Part shown: one piece after another, positions 7,376 through 13,865 of the stretch
How positions within the stretch are numbered: the first letter of the stretch is position 1
How the letters are laid out: every line of letters begins with the position of its first letter
IMG/VR virus record: IMGVR_UViG_3300031974_000909
Coordinates: 1-22,455 of that record
Length of the DNA stretch: 22,455 nt
From: a virus
Direction: 5' to 3' (one strand)
Program-made: the position numbers and the translations under genes
The notes under the pieces: generated by a model
The model's input: the letters and a program-made list of their open reading frames with translations, nothing else
What the model was told of the DNA's origin: nothing
Databases searched by the model: none

Positions 7376-9374
7376 TTTGCATTCCTATAATTTGTGCCAT
7401 CATTGCAGCTTCTTCAGGGTCGTTGAGTATTTCATCAGGGTCTAAGTCTAAGCTGTAGGCAAGTTCACTAACAAGTTTAGAAATCTTAACAAACGGTGCA
7501 ATAGCTGGACTTTGTGCAGTTTGTAAGAACATCGTAAGTCTTTGTGACCTAACTTCTTTCTGCATCAAGCTATTCGTACCTGTAGCTTTGACTTCTAAAT
7601 CGCCTTTAACATCTAAGTCACCTTCAAAGAACTGCATGTTCCATTGAAAGAATGACTCTCCCATTGGTCTCAGTAAAAAGTCGTCAAGGTTTTTAACAAC
7701 TGTTTTAATGTTAAGACTAGATGCTCCAAGTAACATGGACATACCAGAAGCAGTCCTTGTCATACTTTGAACACCAGTCTGACCATGCGAATAGGATGGT
7801 ATGCCGGTTTGTTCGTCTGCAAGTTGTCTAAACTTGTCAAACATCATCATATTCTCAGGTGCAGTGTTTGGAAACTTTAACCCGTGTATAGCTTGTCCGG
7901 GCATCCCAGCTTGTCTTCTAAAGATTTTGCCGGGATAGATTTCCATAGACTGTCCACCCACTAATGCTGATTCGTCTACATCAAATACTAGCGAACCAGC
8001 CATAGCTAAATTATCTACAGCCATTCTTGCATGACCGTTCATAATCTGCTGTGAATCATCCATGTTCTCAGCTACTCCAATACCGAAGAAGTTATATGGA
8101 TTCTTCTCGTATGGGAAAGCGTGGTAAGGTATTCTGTAAGGAGTAAATGGATTCACTACTGCTCTAAGAAGTTTATTACCACATATCCATGCATTGATTT
8201 GTACTTCATCTAAATCATCAATGTCTTCGTCAAGGTCAATACCAACTTCTCTAGCGTACTCAGCGTCCATGATACCCCAGTACTCAATAACTTCAAAGTT
8301 GCTTTCGTATTCATCAACTCTTGCATCATCACGTAGTTGAGATTCAAAATCTTTCTCTTCGTAGTTTGGACCTTCGGTCAAACATTCACGAATAGCATCT
8401 TCGTCAAAGTAAGGCATATTTCTTAATTGCCTTAATTGGCTTTTATTCATCTTATGACGATGAATTACAAATTCGCATTCTTCAATGCTAGTAGCTGATG
8501 GGTCTGGATAAAAATCCCAACAGCTTACAAATTCTATTCTTGGTACTCTAACTTCTAAAGGCTTATACGTTCTATTACCTTCTTCGTCTGTATCCCACTT
8601 GTTTAACTTTTTATTAAAATTAAAAGGACCTTTGACAATCCCTGTACCAAGTAGTGATGCTTCTAATAAAGCATTACGTATTTCTGATGACCCGTGTGAC
8701 TCTTCTATTTGGTCATGGATAAGTTTTTCCATTCTTCTTGCTGCACGTTGAGCTGGAGATAGTTCTAATTTTTGTGGGTCAGGACTGAATCCTTCTTGAA
8801 GCATTCCAGCCTGTTCAGCTTTTTGTTCTAATGAATCTTCAAACAATCCTCTGTTAAAGGTAGCACCGGGTCTTAGTACTCTTCCGTCACCCTCGTAACC
8901 AACATCGTAAGGATTGTCAATTCTGTTTCCAATGTCATCGGGTATTTCCATACCGCCCATTGGAGTTTCAAGTCCTAATTGTCCTTGGTCTAAATGAGCT
9001 TGTCCAAACTCACCTTCAGGTATTCTTGTTTCTTGAATACCAATTGGAAACTTACCTGTTCCAAAGATAACATCAACTAATTGTCCAAAGGCAGCAAGTA
9101 CTTTAGTCTTAGTTATCTTTACAAAGATTCTAGATTTTTCTGAATCTCTAAACTTAATTGATTTGTTGTATAGCCCTCTGTAGTTTTCGTAAGCTCTAAG
9201 CCAACGTCTTTCGTCAGAGTTTCTTGCATCTTCAGCTTGGTAAAATCTTGACTGGATGATACCTACAAGATTTTCTTTTTGACCAAACTCTAGTGCAAGG
9301 TTTTTACCCGCTTCACCTTCTACTTCTTCGTAAAGGTTGTCAGCGTTTAAAAATGTGTTCTCGTTATCTGCCAT
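7179..9374 (-). CDS. portal protein (731 aa)
   Basis: A 731-residue protein directly after the large terminase gene, the standard place of the portal. It opens with an acidic tail, then a helical region (QAEDARNSDERRWLRAYENY RGLYNK...). The core includes IEFVSCWDFYPDPSATSIEE, a pattern shared by the large portals of podoviruses. The C-terminal third has MTRTASGMSMLLGASSLNIK and a Gly/Gln/Pro-rich tail. It should form the dodecameric ring at one capsid vertex through which DNA is pumped. The ribosome site TAGGA overlaps the terminase stop. It is longer than T7 gp8 (about 536), closer to the P22 class. The last ~66 codons also encode the 77-aa gene in another frame. Confidence 0.88.
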   Translation of the reverse strand: MADNENTFLNADNLYEEVEGEAGKNLALEFGQKENLVGIIQSRFYQAEDARNSDERRWLRAYENYRGLYNKSIKFRDSEKSRIFVKITKTKVLAAFGQLVDVIFGTGKFPIGIQETRIPEGEFGQAHLDQGQLGLETPMGGMEIPDDIGNRIDNPYDVGYEGDGRVLRPGATFNRGLFEDSLEQKAEQAGMLQEGFSPDPQKLELSPAQRAARRMEKLIHDQIEESHGSSEIRNALLEASLLGTGIVKGPFNFNKKLNKWDTDEEGNRTYKPLEVRVPRIEFVSCWDFYPDPSATSIEECEFVIHRHKMNKSQLRQLRNMPYFDEDAIRECLTEGPNYEEKDFESQLRDDARVDEYESNFEVIEYWGIMDAEYAREVGIDLDEDIDDLDEVQINAWICGNKLLRAVVNPFTPYRIPYHAFPYEKNPYNFFGIGVAENMDDSQQIMNGHARMAVDNLAMAGSLVFDVDESALVGGQSMEIYPGKIFRRQAGMPGQAIHGLKFPNTAPENMMMFDKFRQLADEQTGIPSYSHGQTGVQSMTRTASGMSMLLGASSLNIKTVVKNLDDFLLRPMGESFFQWNMQFFEGDLDVKGDLEVKATGTNSLMQKEVRSQRLTMFLQTAQSPAIAPFVKISKLVSELAYSLDLDPDEILNDPEEAAMMAQIIGMQNVGQTTGETPESLGGQQGAMGSLAGVPAQPQDLGPTGTGGGNIGIGNVPVAGESEFSGTPRAVAG

Positions 9375-9380
9375 TCGTTC

Positions 9381-11039
9381 CTAGTATCCAAACGTAGAAT
9401 CTGATGGAGCATATATCTCCCTTTTCAAATTCCTCATACGTTCTAATGGGCTTTCCATTCTTGGTCTGCTCATTATCATATATCTTAACGCATCGTATGC
9501 GTGGTCTGAAGCATGAGTATCCACGTCTTCAGGGTTGGTCTTTGATAATGGTATACTCTGGAGTTCTCGTATTAGATTTGGGCAAGTATTAAATATTTGC
9601 AGCTTTGGTCTACCATTCTCTCTGACCTTTAGGAACTCGTGTATTTGAATTTTACCCTGTATACGATTCTTGTCAGCCCGTCTGAGCTTATGACCGGAAC
9701 GAATCAAAGCCTCTCCAACAGTTGGACCGGTTGTACCGGTTTTAGCCCAAGCTGCTGTATCTAATACACCGGGAACCGAAAACGGGTCCTCTAGCTCCAT
9801 ATCTCCTATTATAGCACCTAATTCTTCACCTGTCAAGCCTTTTTTGTATAATTCTCGATAAATTATCAAAGTTCCGTCATTTATATCGATTGTTCCCCAT
9901 AAACAACAGCTTTCTGAAGCGTATCCGTAGTCGATTCCTTTTACTCTTTCCCACGGTAAAGGTATCTGAAATGGAGTAATCACATGTATATGTGGGTCAA
10001 ATTCTACAAAGGCTGCACCTTCTGCAACATCCCAGTTACCTTCAAGCAACTGTCTACGTTGAATCGGTGGTAAAGATTTAAGCATTTGCTCGTACACACC
10101 ATCCTCTGCAAGGTAGGGGTTGTCTGCTAACTTAGCTGGAATAAATTTACGAGTGAGTCCGTCTTTACCGAGAAACGATTTGTTCTCTTCGCTTGGTTGA
10201 ATGTAACGTTGTTTCACCCAATGTGCACCGACACCACCGGGGTTAGCAGTACAGCGAAGGTAAGTTTGGATTTCTGGATTGGTGGTTCTGAGACGTGATG
10301 CTAAATAGTTCCATGCAAATTCTGTAGGTAGGTGAGTGATTTCATCAAACCCTATCCAACTATACGCTTGTCCTTGATAACGATACACGTCTGCATCTCT
10401 TTCTAAAAACCCAAACTCAACCTTGGCACCTGATGGAAAGTTCCAAAGCTTTTCAACTTCACGGAACTTAGCACCGGGAAACGCTTGTGGATATAACTCA
10501 CGAGACTTGTCAATCATCTCACGTAACTCTGGCATAGACCTACGTAAAATTAATGCACGATGTTCTTTGAAATGACAATAGCGTAATGGGTCAACAATCA
10601 TCGCAAACGATTTACCACCACCGGCAGCACCACCGTAAAGAACATCTTTCTCTCCGGCAGCTAAGAACTCTGTTTGTGGACCTTCGTTAGGATGAAATAA
10701 AACTTTGCGATCTTTTAAATCTTCACGGACAGCTTTCGGTAAGTTTTCTAATTCGTCAAGAGTGACAGGACCTTCTTCCGTTTTGTCAAGCTTTTGAAGT
10801 GTTTCTTTTTGTTTCTTAAAAGATTTTCTAGCGTTGTTGAGTTTTTCCTCAAGCTTTTTGATGTTGCGTTGTTTACGCCCTATAGTGGCTCGAGCAGCTT
10901 TGACAGCTTTCTCGGTTGTGGTGACTGGTCTACCTGCTTTCTTTTTAGGAGTTCCGTCTTTCTTTAAGACGAAGTTACCTTCATCATCTTGCAAGTAGAG
11001 ATGAGGATTGATTTCCCAGTCTCTCGTCTCGTGTTCCAT
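9381..11039 (-). CDS. terL: terminase large subunit (552 aa)
   Basis: Both expected domains are visible. The ATPase has Walker A GGAAGGGKS at residues ~136-144, Walker B SWIGFDEIT at ~227-235 with the catalytic Glu after Asp, and the coupling motif RCTANPGG at ~262-269. The nuclease shows GIDYG (Asp ~370), GVLDTAAW (Asp ~427) and DHAYDALRY near ~512-520. It cuts concatemers and powers packaging into the portal. The first ~110 residues form an extra region with a KKKAGRP (AT-hook-like) patch and a Lys-rich coiled-coil stretch (~55-85), longer than in typical family members. The ribosome site is weak; the gene overlaps the upstream 99-aa gene by 56 bases. Confidence 0.95.
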   Translation of the reverse strand: MEHETRDWEINPHLYLQDDEGNFVLKKDGTPKKKAGRPVTTTEKAVKAARATIGRKQRNIKKLEEKLNNARKSFKKQKETLQKLDKTEEGPVTLDELENLPKAVREDLKDRKVLFHPNEGPQTEFLAAGEKDVLYGGAAGGGKSFAMIVDPLRYCHFKEHRALILRRSMPELREMIDKSRELYPQAFPGAKFREVEKLWNFPSGAKVEFGFLERDADVYRYQGQAYSWIGFDEITHLPTEFAWNYLASRLRTTNPEIQTYLRCTANPGGVGAHWVKQRYIQPSEENKSFLGKDGLTRKFIPAKLADNPYLAEDGVYEQMLKSLPPIQRRQLLEGNWDVAEGAAFVEFDPHIHVITPFQIPLPWERVKGIDYGYASESCCLWGTIDINDGTLIIYRELYKKGLTGEELGAIIGDMELEDPFSVPGVLDTAAWAKTGTTGPTVGEALIRSGHKLRRADKNRIQGKIQIHEFLKVRENGRPKLQIFNTCPNLIRELQSIPLSKTNPEDVDTHASDHAYDALRYMIMSRPRMESPLERMRNLKREIYAPSDSTFGY

Positions 11040-11283
11040 ATTTCTTATCTATGTGTTTTTTTAAACCGGGTACAGAAATACGTCTGTCGGTTTTGTATTC
11101 TAACCAATCACATGCAGCTTGTAAAGATATACCCTCATCGACTATCATACCTTCTGCAATTTCTAAGGCTGCTATTTGTTCAGGGATTGGTTTTAAAAAT
11201 GTAGCGGATTCATCTGTAAGTTCGTAACCAAACGGGATGGTTGAGGTAACTCTTTTGATGTATCCGTCAGGTAATAATTTCAT
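10984..11283 (-). CDS. putative HTH-type small protein before terL (99 aa)
   Basis: The start ATG at 11283-11281 overlaps the previous gene's TGA (ATGA), a good sign of translation. The centre (EQIAALEIAEGMIVDEGISL then QAACDWLEYKTDR and VPGLKKHIDKKYG) reads like helix-turn-helix DNA-binding folds in which a short 'IS.QAA..WL' pair is followed by a recognition helix. It overlaps the start of terL by 56 bases. Being next to the terminase it could assist DNA recognition in packaging, but this is inference; no precise family is recognised. Confidence 0.6.
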   Translation of the reverse strand: MKLLPDGYIKRVTSTIPFGYELTDESATFLKPIPEQIAALEIAEGMIVDEGISLQAACDWLEYKTDRRISVPGLKKHIDKKYGTRDERLGNQSSSLLAR

Positions 11284-11519
11284 CGGTACTTAGCTGTTTT
11301 CTTTGCTATGGCTTTAGGTTGTTTCACAAACTGTCTACCACGTTTAGTGCCTTCACGTTTGGCTTTGGTAGTAGCTGCGTACTCTGATGAACTTAAAGCT
11401 TTGATAGCTTTTTCAGGGAGATAACGTTCTCCAGTTTCACCAGACGGTTTACCGGATTTAGTTCTCCATTTTTGTTCAGTCCACTTTCTAAGACTTCTTT
11501 GACTTTCTTTTAGTGACAC
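11280..11519 (-). CDS. small basic conserved phage protein (79 aa)
   Basis: A strongly basic 79-residue protein with TSGKPSGETGERYLPEKAI-type core (TKSGKPS, TGERYLP) and a Lys/Arg-rich tail (QFVKQPKAIAKKTAKYR). I recognise the pattern from small basic proteins common in marine phage genomes; no function is established. The best start is GTG at 11519-11517, since no ATG lies upstream in frame. Its first 32 bases overlap the 40-aa gene. With the 95-aa and 66-aa genes it forms a group of lysine-rich products next to the terminase genes, which suggests DNA or RNA binding. Confidence 0.7.
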   Translation of the reverse strand: MSLKESQRSLRKWTEQKWRTKSGKPSGETGERYLPEKAIKALSSSEYAATTKAKREGTKRGRQFVKQPKAIAKKTAKYR

Positions 11520-11610
11520 GTTTCTTATTTTTCCATGTTAGACATTTTTTAAAAAGCTTTCCATATGCTTTTCTAGCTTTGTCCATTATATCGTTTAATC
11601 CAAAAAACAT
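11488..11610 (-). CDS. tiny basic protein (40 aa)
   Basis: ATG at 11610-11608 follows the previous gene's TAA directly, with a strong GGAGGG ribosome site 9 bases upstream, inside that gene's last codons. The product (MFFGLNDIMDKARKAYGKLF, then KKCLTWKNKKR and a basic end KRKSKKS) is an amphipathic helix plus a basic tail, with no recognised domain. It overlaps the next gene by 32 bases. The good ribosome site is the main argument that it is real. Confidence 0.6.
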   Translation of the reverse strand: MFFGLNDIMDKARKAYGKLFKKCLTWKNKKRVTKRKSKKS

Positions 11611-11811
11611 TTACTTATACCCTCCTCCGGCTGCTTTGTATTCTTTTGCTAATAGCTGGGCTTTTCGAGCAGACCATTGACCGGGTTTACCACCACGAGA
11701 ACCAGCCTTAATCTTTTCGAAAAGCCTCTTACGCATACTTGGCTTGGTGTAATTACCAGCCTCGTTAACTCTAGATTTTGTCTTGGTTGTCGTTTTCTTT
11801 TGTGTTGGCAT
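11611..11811 (-). CDS. small basic conserved phage protein (66 aa)
   Basis: A 66-residue, Lys/Arg/Gly-rich protein with the string AGSRGGKPGQWSARKAQLLA followed by a GGGYK C-terminus. I know this string as a recurring signature in small proteins of marine phages; function is unknown. GGGAG about 11 bases upstream may serve as ribosome site. It overlaps the 61-aa gene's 3' end by 41 bases and is followed immediately by the 40-aa gene. Confidence 0.7.
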   Translation of the reverse strand: MPTQKKTTTKTKSRVNEAGNYTKPSMRKRLFEKIKAGSRGGKPGQWSARKAQLLAKEYKAAGGGYK

Positions 11812-11956
11812 GATTGAATATTTTCTCCCAGTTGTCTCGGTACTGCTGTGTGTAAAATCCCGGTCTAGGGTTAGCTCCCTTGCCGGTATCTGATTTCTTG
11901 TAGACGTGGTTCCTAAATGCTACAGGCTTCTCGTCTGAACCAATGGCTTTACCCAT
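11771..11956 (-). CDS. hypothetical protein (61 aa)
   Basis: A 61-residue hydrophilic protein (begins MGKAIGSDEKPVAFRNHVYK, ends in a polar TKENDNQDKI tail). No family is recognised and there is no strong ribosome site. It starts 8 bases after the 95-aa gene and overlaps the next gene by 41 bases. It is kept because it fills the tightly packed operon in the right direction. It could be dispensable or a chance frame. Confidence 0.5.
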   Translation of the reverse strand: MGKAIGSDEKPVAFRNHVYKKSDTGKGANPRPGFYTQQYRDNWEKIFNHANTKENDNQDKI

Positions 11957-11963
11957 ATATAGT

Positions 11964-12251
11964 CTACCACTTAACCTTGTCAGCCCAGTAAGCCGCTGAC
12001 ATTTTACCTTTAGCGATGTTCTTAGCGTGACGAGCTTTGAAACTTCTGCGTTTTGCTTTCATACGTTCTGATTCACCAGCCTTTGGCTTACCAGCAGTCT
12101 TAGCTCCTTTTTCACCAAACCTAATGGTTTTAATCTTATCACCTTCTTTAGCCACAACAATGTGTGACTTCTTAGGATGGCTAGGTGTACGTTTTGGTTT
12201 GTTGTAACCGGAAACACCGGCTCGTTCTAGTCTACTGTCTTTCTTTTTCAT
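11964..12251 (-). CDS. small basic conserved phage protein, 'KARHAKNIAKGKMSAAYWA' type (95 aa)
   Basis: A 95-residue very basic protein: RLERAGVSGYNKPKRTPSHP near the start, SHIVVAKEGDKIKTIRFGEKGA in the middle, and RRSFKARHAKNIAKGKMSAA then YWADKVKW at the C-terminus. I recognise this C-terminal block from widespread marine phage proteins of unknown function. Its short strands followed by a basic helix suggest nucleic-acid binding. No clear ribosome site precedes the ATG. A hairpin (TAGTCC/GGACTA, 12266-12281) lies just upstream. Confidence 0.75.
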   Translation of the reverse strand: MKKKDSRLERAGVSGYNKPKRTPSHPKKSHIVVAKEGDKIKTIRFGEKGAKTAGKPKAGESERMKAKRRSFKARHAKNIAKGKMSAAYWADKVKW

Positions 12252-12265
12252 ATTAGTGTACTGTT

Positions 12266-12281
12266 TAGTCCTAATGGACTA
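12266..12281 (-). other. small hairpin at the end of the 68-aa gene
   Basis: TAGTCC, a 4-base loop and GGACTA form a perfect 6-bp stem that includes the stop codon of the 68-aa gene. There is no T-run after it on the minus strand, so it is not a standard terminator. It may protect an mRNA end or hinder the ribosome. The same six-base arms recur at 16973-16987 on the plus strand. Confidence 0.4.
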
Positions 12282-12477
12282 TTCTATCGCTTTTTAAAGG
12301 TATTACATTTCCGTGAGCATTGTCGTTAGCATCCACATAGATGCTATCCAACTCACCCACAACAATAAGACCGTTCTTTGCTGCTGCTTCATCCGCTTTT
12401 TCAAACGTTTCAGCAATGATGTTAGGTCCTGCAAAAGTTGTACCATAGGCATCAAACTCAGTCAGAAATATCTTCAT
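12271..12477 (-). CDS. hypothetical protein (68 aa)
   Basis: A 68-residue acidic protein (MKIFLTEFDAYGTTFAGPNI, then an AETFEKADEAAAKNG helix and a VVGELDSIYVD strand), resembling small alpha/beta phage proteins of unknown function. Its ATG overlaps the small terminase stop (TAATG), and GAGGAA just upstream serves as ribosome site. This implies translational coupling to the small terminase. Confidence 0.65.
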   Translation of the reverse strand: MKIFLTEFDAYGTTFAGPNIIAETFEKADEAAAKNGLIVVGELDSIYVDANDNAHGNVIPLKSDRIVH

Positions 12478-12905
12478 TATTCCTCATTCTCGAGGTCTTC
12501 ATACTCTGCTTCGGAGACATCAATAGTCTTTTTCTCAGGTAAAATAAATATTCCTCCTGATACGTTATGGTCAACTAACACTCTATCCGTCTTGGCAACG
12601 CCTACACGGTCTAGAATGGTTTGAGCAGCTTGAAGCTTATTATTCGCTTGAGGTATGGGTTTATCTGAGTTCATAACCTCAATCAACTTAAAAGCTGCTG
12701 CGGGGGCTTCCCGAGCAAGTACGTCTGAGGCTAAATCGACTACTTCTTCTCTAAGACTTCGTAATACTTGATAGTGATTGCCTGAGTAACCTGCAAGTTC
12801 CGCTGACTTTTTAAAATCTCCACCCGTTTCCACGAGATTATTCAAAAAAGACTGTTGCTTTTCTGTGAGATTTCTATCTTTCTTTTCAGCTAAATAGTTT
12901 GCCAT
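12477..12905 (-). CDS. terS: terminase small subunit (142 aa)
   Basis: First gene of the leftward operon. The N-terminus (LTEKQQSFLNNLVETGGDFK then KSAELAGYSGNHYQVLRSL) is the helix-turn-helix found in many small terminases, followed by a helical oligomerisation region (AREAPAAAFKLIEVMNSDKP) and a variable acidic tail ending ENEE. It should bind the packaging site and load the large subunit. The large terminase lies seven genes downstream in the same operon. The ATG is only 10 bases from a perfect -10 box, and no Shine-Dalgarno site exists, so the message is probably leaderless. Confidence 0.8.
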   Translation of the reverse strand: MANYLAEKKDRNLTEKQQSFLNNLVETGGDFKKSAELAGYSGNHYQVLRSLREEVVDLASDVLAREAPAAAFKLIEVMNSDKPIPQANNKLQAAQTILDRVGVAKTDRVLVDHNVSGGIFILPEKKTIDVSEAEYEDLENEE

Positions 12906-12914
12906 GATACTATC

Positions 12915-12943
12915 ATTATAGATACTTTATAAAGGTTTGTCAA
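12915..12943 (-). promoter_or_regulatory. consensus sigma70 promoter for the structural operon
   Basis: On the minus strand TTGACA (12943-12938), a 17-base spacer and TATAAT (12920-12915) match the consensus at all 12 positions. The predicted start is about 12907-12909, i.e. 2-5 bases before the small terminase ATG. A CTTTATAAAG palindrome (12925-12934) lies in the spacer, where a bound protein would block RNA polymerase. Confidence 0.9.
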
Positions 12944-12981
12944 GTCATTTGTAAATATTTAGCTTTATTTCCCAAAAGGTC

Positions 12982-13010
12982 TTGACAAATGGAAAATAAA
13001 CATGTATAAT
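12982..13010 (+). promoter_or_regulatory. consensus sigma70 promoter, rightward
   Basis: TTGACA (12982-12987), 17 bases, TATAAT (13005-13010): a full match to the consensus. The expected start is near 13017. It lies back-to-back with the leftward promoter, with 38 bp between the two -35 boxes. The nearest sizeable gene begins 850 bases downstream, so the product is either a long leader or a non-coding RNA. Confidence 0.9.
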
Positions 13011-13023
13011 AGGATTGTTCCGC

Positions 13024-13053
13024 TGGGAGGGTTGAATATATATATTACTCCCA
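13024..13053 (+). other. hairpin at the start of the rightward transcript
   Basis: TGGGAG (13024-13029) pairs with CTCCCA (13048-13053), and the loop contains the 12-bp self-complementary AATATATATATT (13035-13046), so an extended stem can form. It begins within about 10 bases of the predicted transcript start and could protect the 5' end or regulate early transcription. Confidence 0.5.
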
Positions 13054-13087
13054 CTTAACAAGCCTTATAAAGCCCCAATAAAACCCT

Positions 13088-13171
13088 ATGAAACTTGACA
13101 AATTGAAATATCAATTAGAATTATTATTCCTTATATTTCTATTTATCTTTAGTGTGCAAAGCACTGTCTAG
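13088..13171 (+). CDS. possible 27-aa hydrophobic peptide
   Basis: An ATG frame of 27 codons (MKLDKLKYQLELLFLIFLFI then FSVQSTV) would encode a short charged head and a transmembrane-like stretch. It lies about 70 bases downstream of the strong right promoter. There is no Shine-Dalgarno site, so this may be chance in AT-rich DNA. It resembles in layout the 25-aa peptide at 17009. Confidence 0.25.
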   Translation: MKLDKLKYQLELLFLIFLFIFSVQSTV

Positions 13172-13270
13172 TCTTGTTCATATTTATATAACTTTATAAA
13201 GTTTTATAAAGATTATATGGGGCTGGTTAATATCTAAAATTACCTAGAAATGTGTAACAACTATATATAT

Positions 13271-13305
13271 GTAGGGGTGGGGGTAGGTGGCTCCTGCCCT
13301 GCCCT
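13271..13305. other. isolated G-rich/C-rich hairpin
   Basis: A G-run stretch (GTAGGGGTGGGGGTAGG) is followed after 5 bases by a C-rich partner (CCTGCCCTGCCCT). With wobble pairs and a bulge they form a long stem, and the G-runs alone could adopt a quadruplex. It is the most G/C-rich patch in the intergenic region. It might be a transcription pause, termination or replication element; nothing more can be said. Confidence 0.45.
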
Positions 13306-13547
13306 GTTATGTTATAACATTACACTTCAAAAAGCTTGATAAATCAGCACCTAACACACTTTATAAAGTTTGTCAAGTCTTTTCAATGTGGAAATTTTCC
13401 TATCACACTTTATAAAGTTTGTCAAGTGTCAAATCAAATTTAAAAAACTTTACAAATTTTACAAGCTGGTTAAAAAACCTTTTGCAAGTTGTAAAGTCTT
13501 TATAAAGTTATATTATATTATCACTATACTTTATAAAGGTTGCATAT

Positions 13548-13623
13548 AACGCTCTCTAAGCTTCTCAAAGCTTAGCCAATACAAACACCTTAACCAATCT
13601 CTAAGCGTTCAATACAGAGCGTT
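13548..13623. repeat. nested inverted repeats
   Basis: AACGCTCT (13548-13555) pairs with AGAGCGTT (13616-13623) and encloses a perfect 8-bp hairpin, CTAAGCTT (13556-13563), loop ctca, AAGCTTAG (13568-13575). The rest of the enclosed segment is less structured. It could be an RNA fold in the early leader or a DNA element for replication initiation. Confidence 0.5.
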
Positions 13624-13786
13624 TAAAATGTTGTATATTTATACAGTAAAAAAGTCTATCTTTTTAAACTTTTCCTATTGACTTTGTAAGCTTTTTAGAG
13701 TATTTAAAAATCCATCTAGCATAGACTTCATAAACTTGTCAAGCTTTTTCGCTAAAATAAATATTAAAAAAAATTTAAAATATTTC

Positions 13787-13814
13787 TTGACAATCTTTTT
13801 AGCTTTGTTAAAGT
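13787..13814 (+). promoter_or_regulatory. probable promoter for the first early gene
   Basis: TTGACA (13787-13792) is followed after 16 bases by TAAAGT (13809-13814, 4 of 6 matches). The A/T tract at 13755-13785 resembles an UP element. It lies about 50 bases before the gene at 13866. Confidence 0.55.
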
Positions 13815-13865
13815 GTGCATATCGAAAAGCAATAAAGCTGAATAGATAACCGAAAGGGGCATATT

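Larger units (their letters stand above)
12925..13538. repeat. array of CTTTATAAAG palindromes, candidate operator
   Basis: The 10-bp perfect palindrome occurs at 12925-12934, 13192-13201, 13359-13368, 13408-13417, 13498-13507 and 13529-13538, with one-mismatch copies at 13063-13072 and 13202-13211. Two copies lie in a 24-bp direct repeat (13355-13378 and 13404-13427) that also contains TTGACA on the minus strand. Three imperfect copies follow the -10 box at 18161 (18167-18176, 18226-18235, 18236-18244). Repetition of a palindrome around promoters suggests binding of a dimeric regulator. Confidence 0.6.
12906..13865. other. divergent control region, 960 bp, no convincing gene
   Basis: Very AT-rich DNA between the two gene blocks. 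It holds the divergent promoters (12915-12943 and 12982-13010), the palindrome array, a hairpin after the right promoter, a short G/C-rich hairpin at 13271-13305 that stands out from its surroundings, the 12-bp palindrome ATGTTATAACAT (13309-13320), a nested inverted repeat (13548-13623), the palindrome TGTATATTTATACA (13632-13645) and a promoter before the first early gene. Only a 27-codon frame (13088-13171) without ribosome site is seen. The region might also contain the replication origin, but no direct proof is visible. Confidence 0.7.

Noticed and set aside
13354-13425. Leftward promoters in the two 24-bp repeats
   Set aside because: They have perfect TTGACA boxes but the sequences 17 bases on (TAGGTG, TAGGAA) are poor -10 boxes.
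12906-13865. Search for tRNA genes and CRISPR arrays in the large intergenic regions
   Set aside because: No T-loop-like GTTCRANYC with acceptor stems and no regularly spaced repeats with unique spacers were found; the CTTTATAAAG copies are unevenly spaced.
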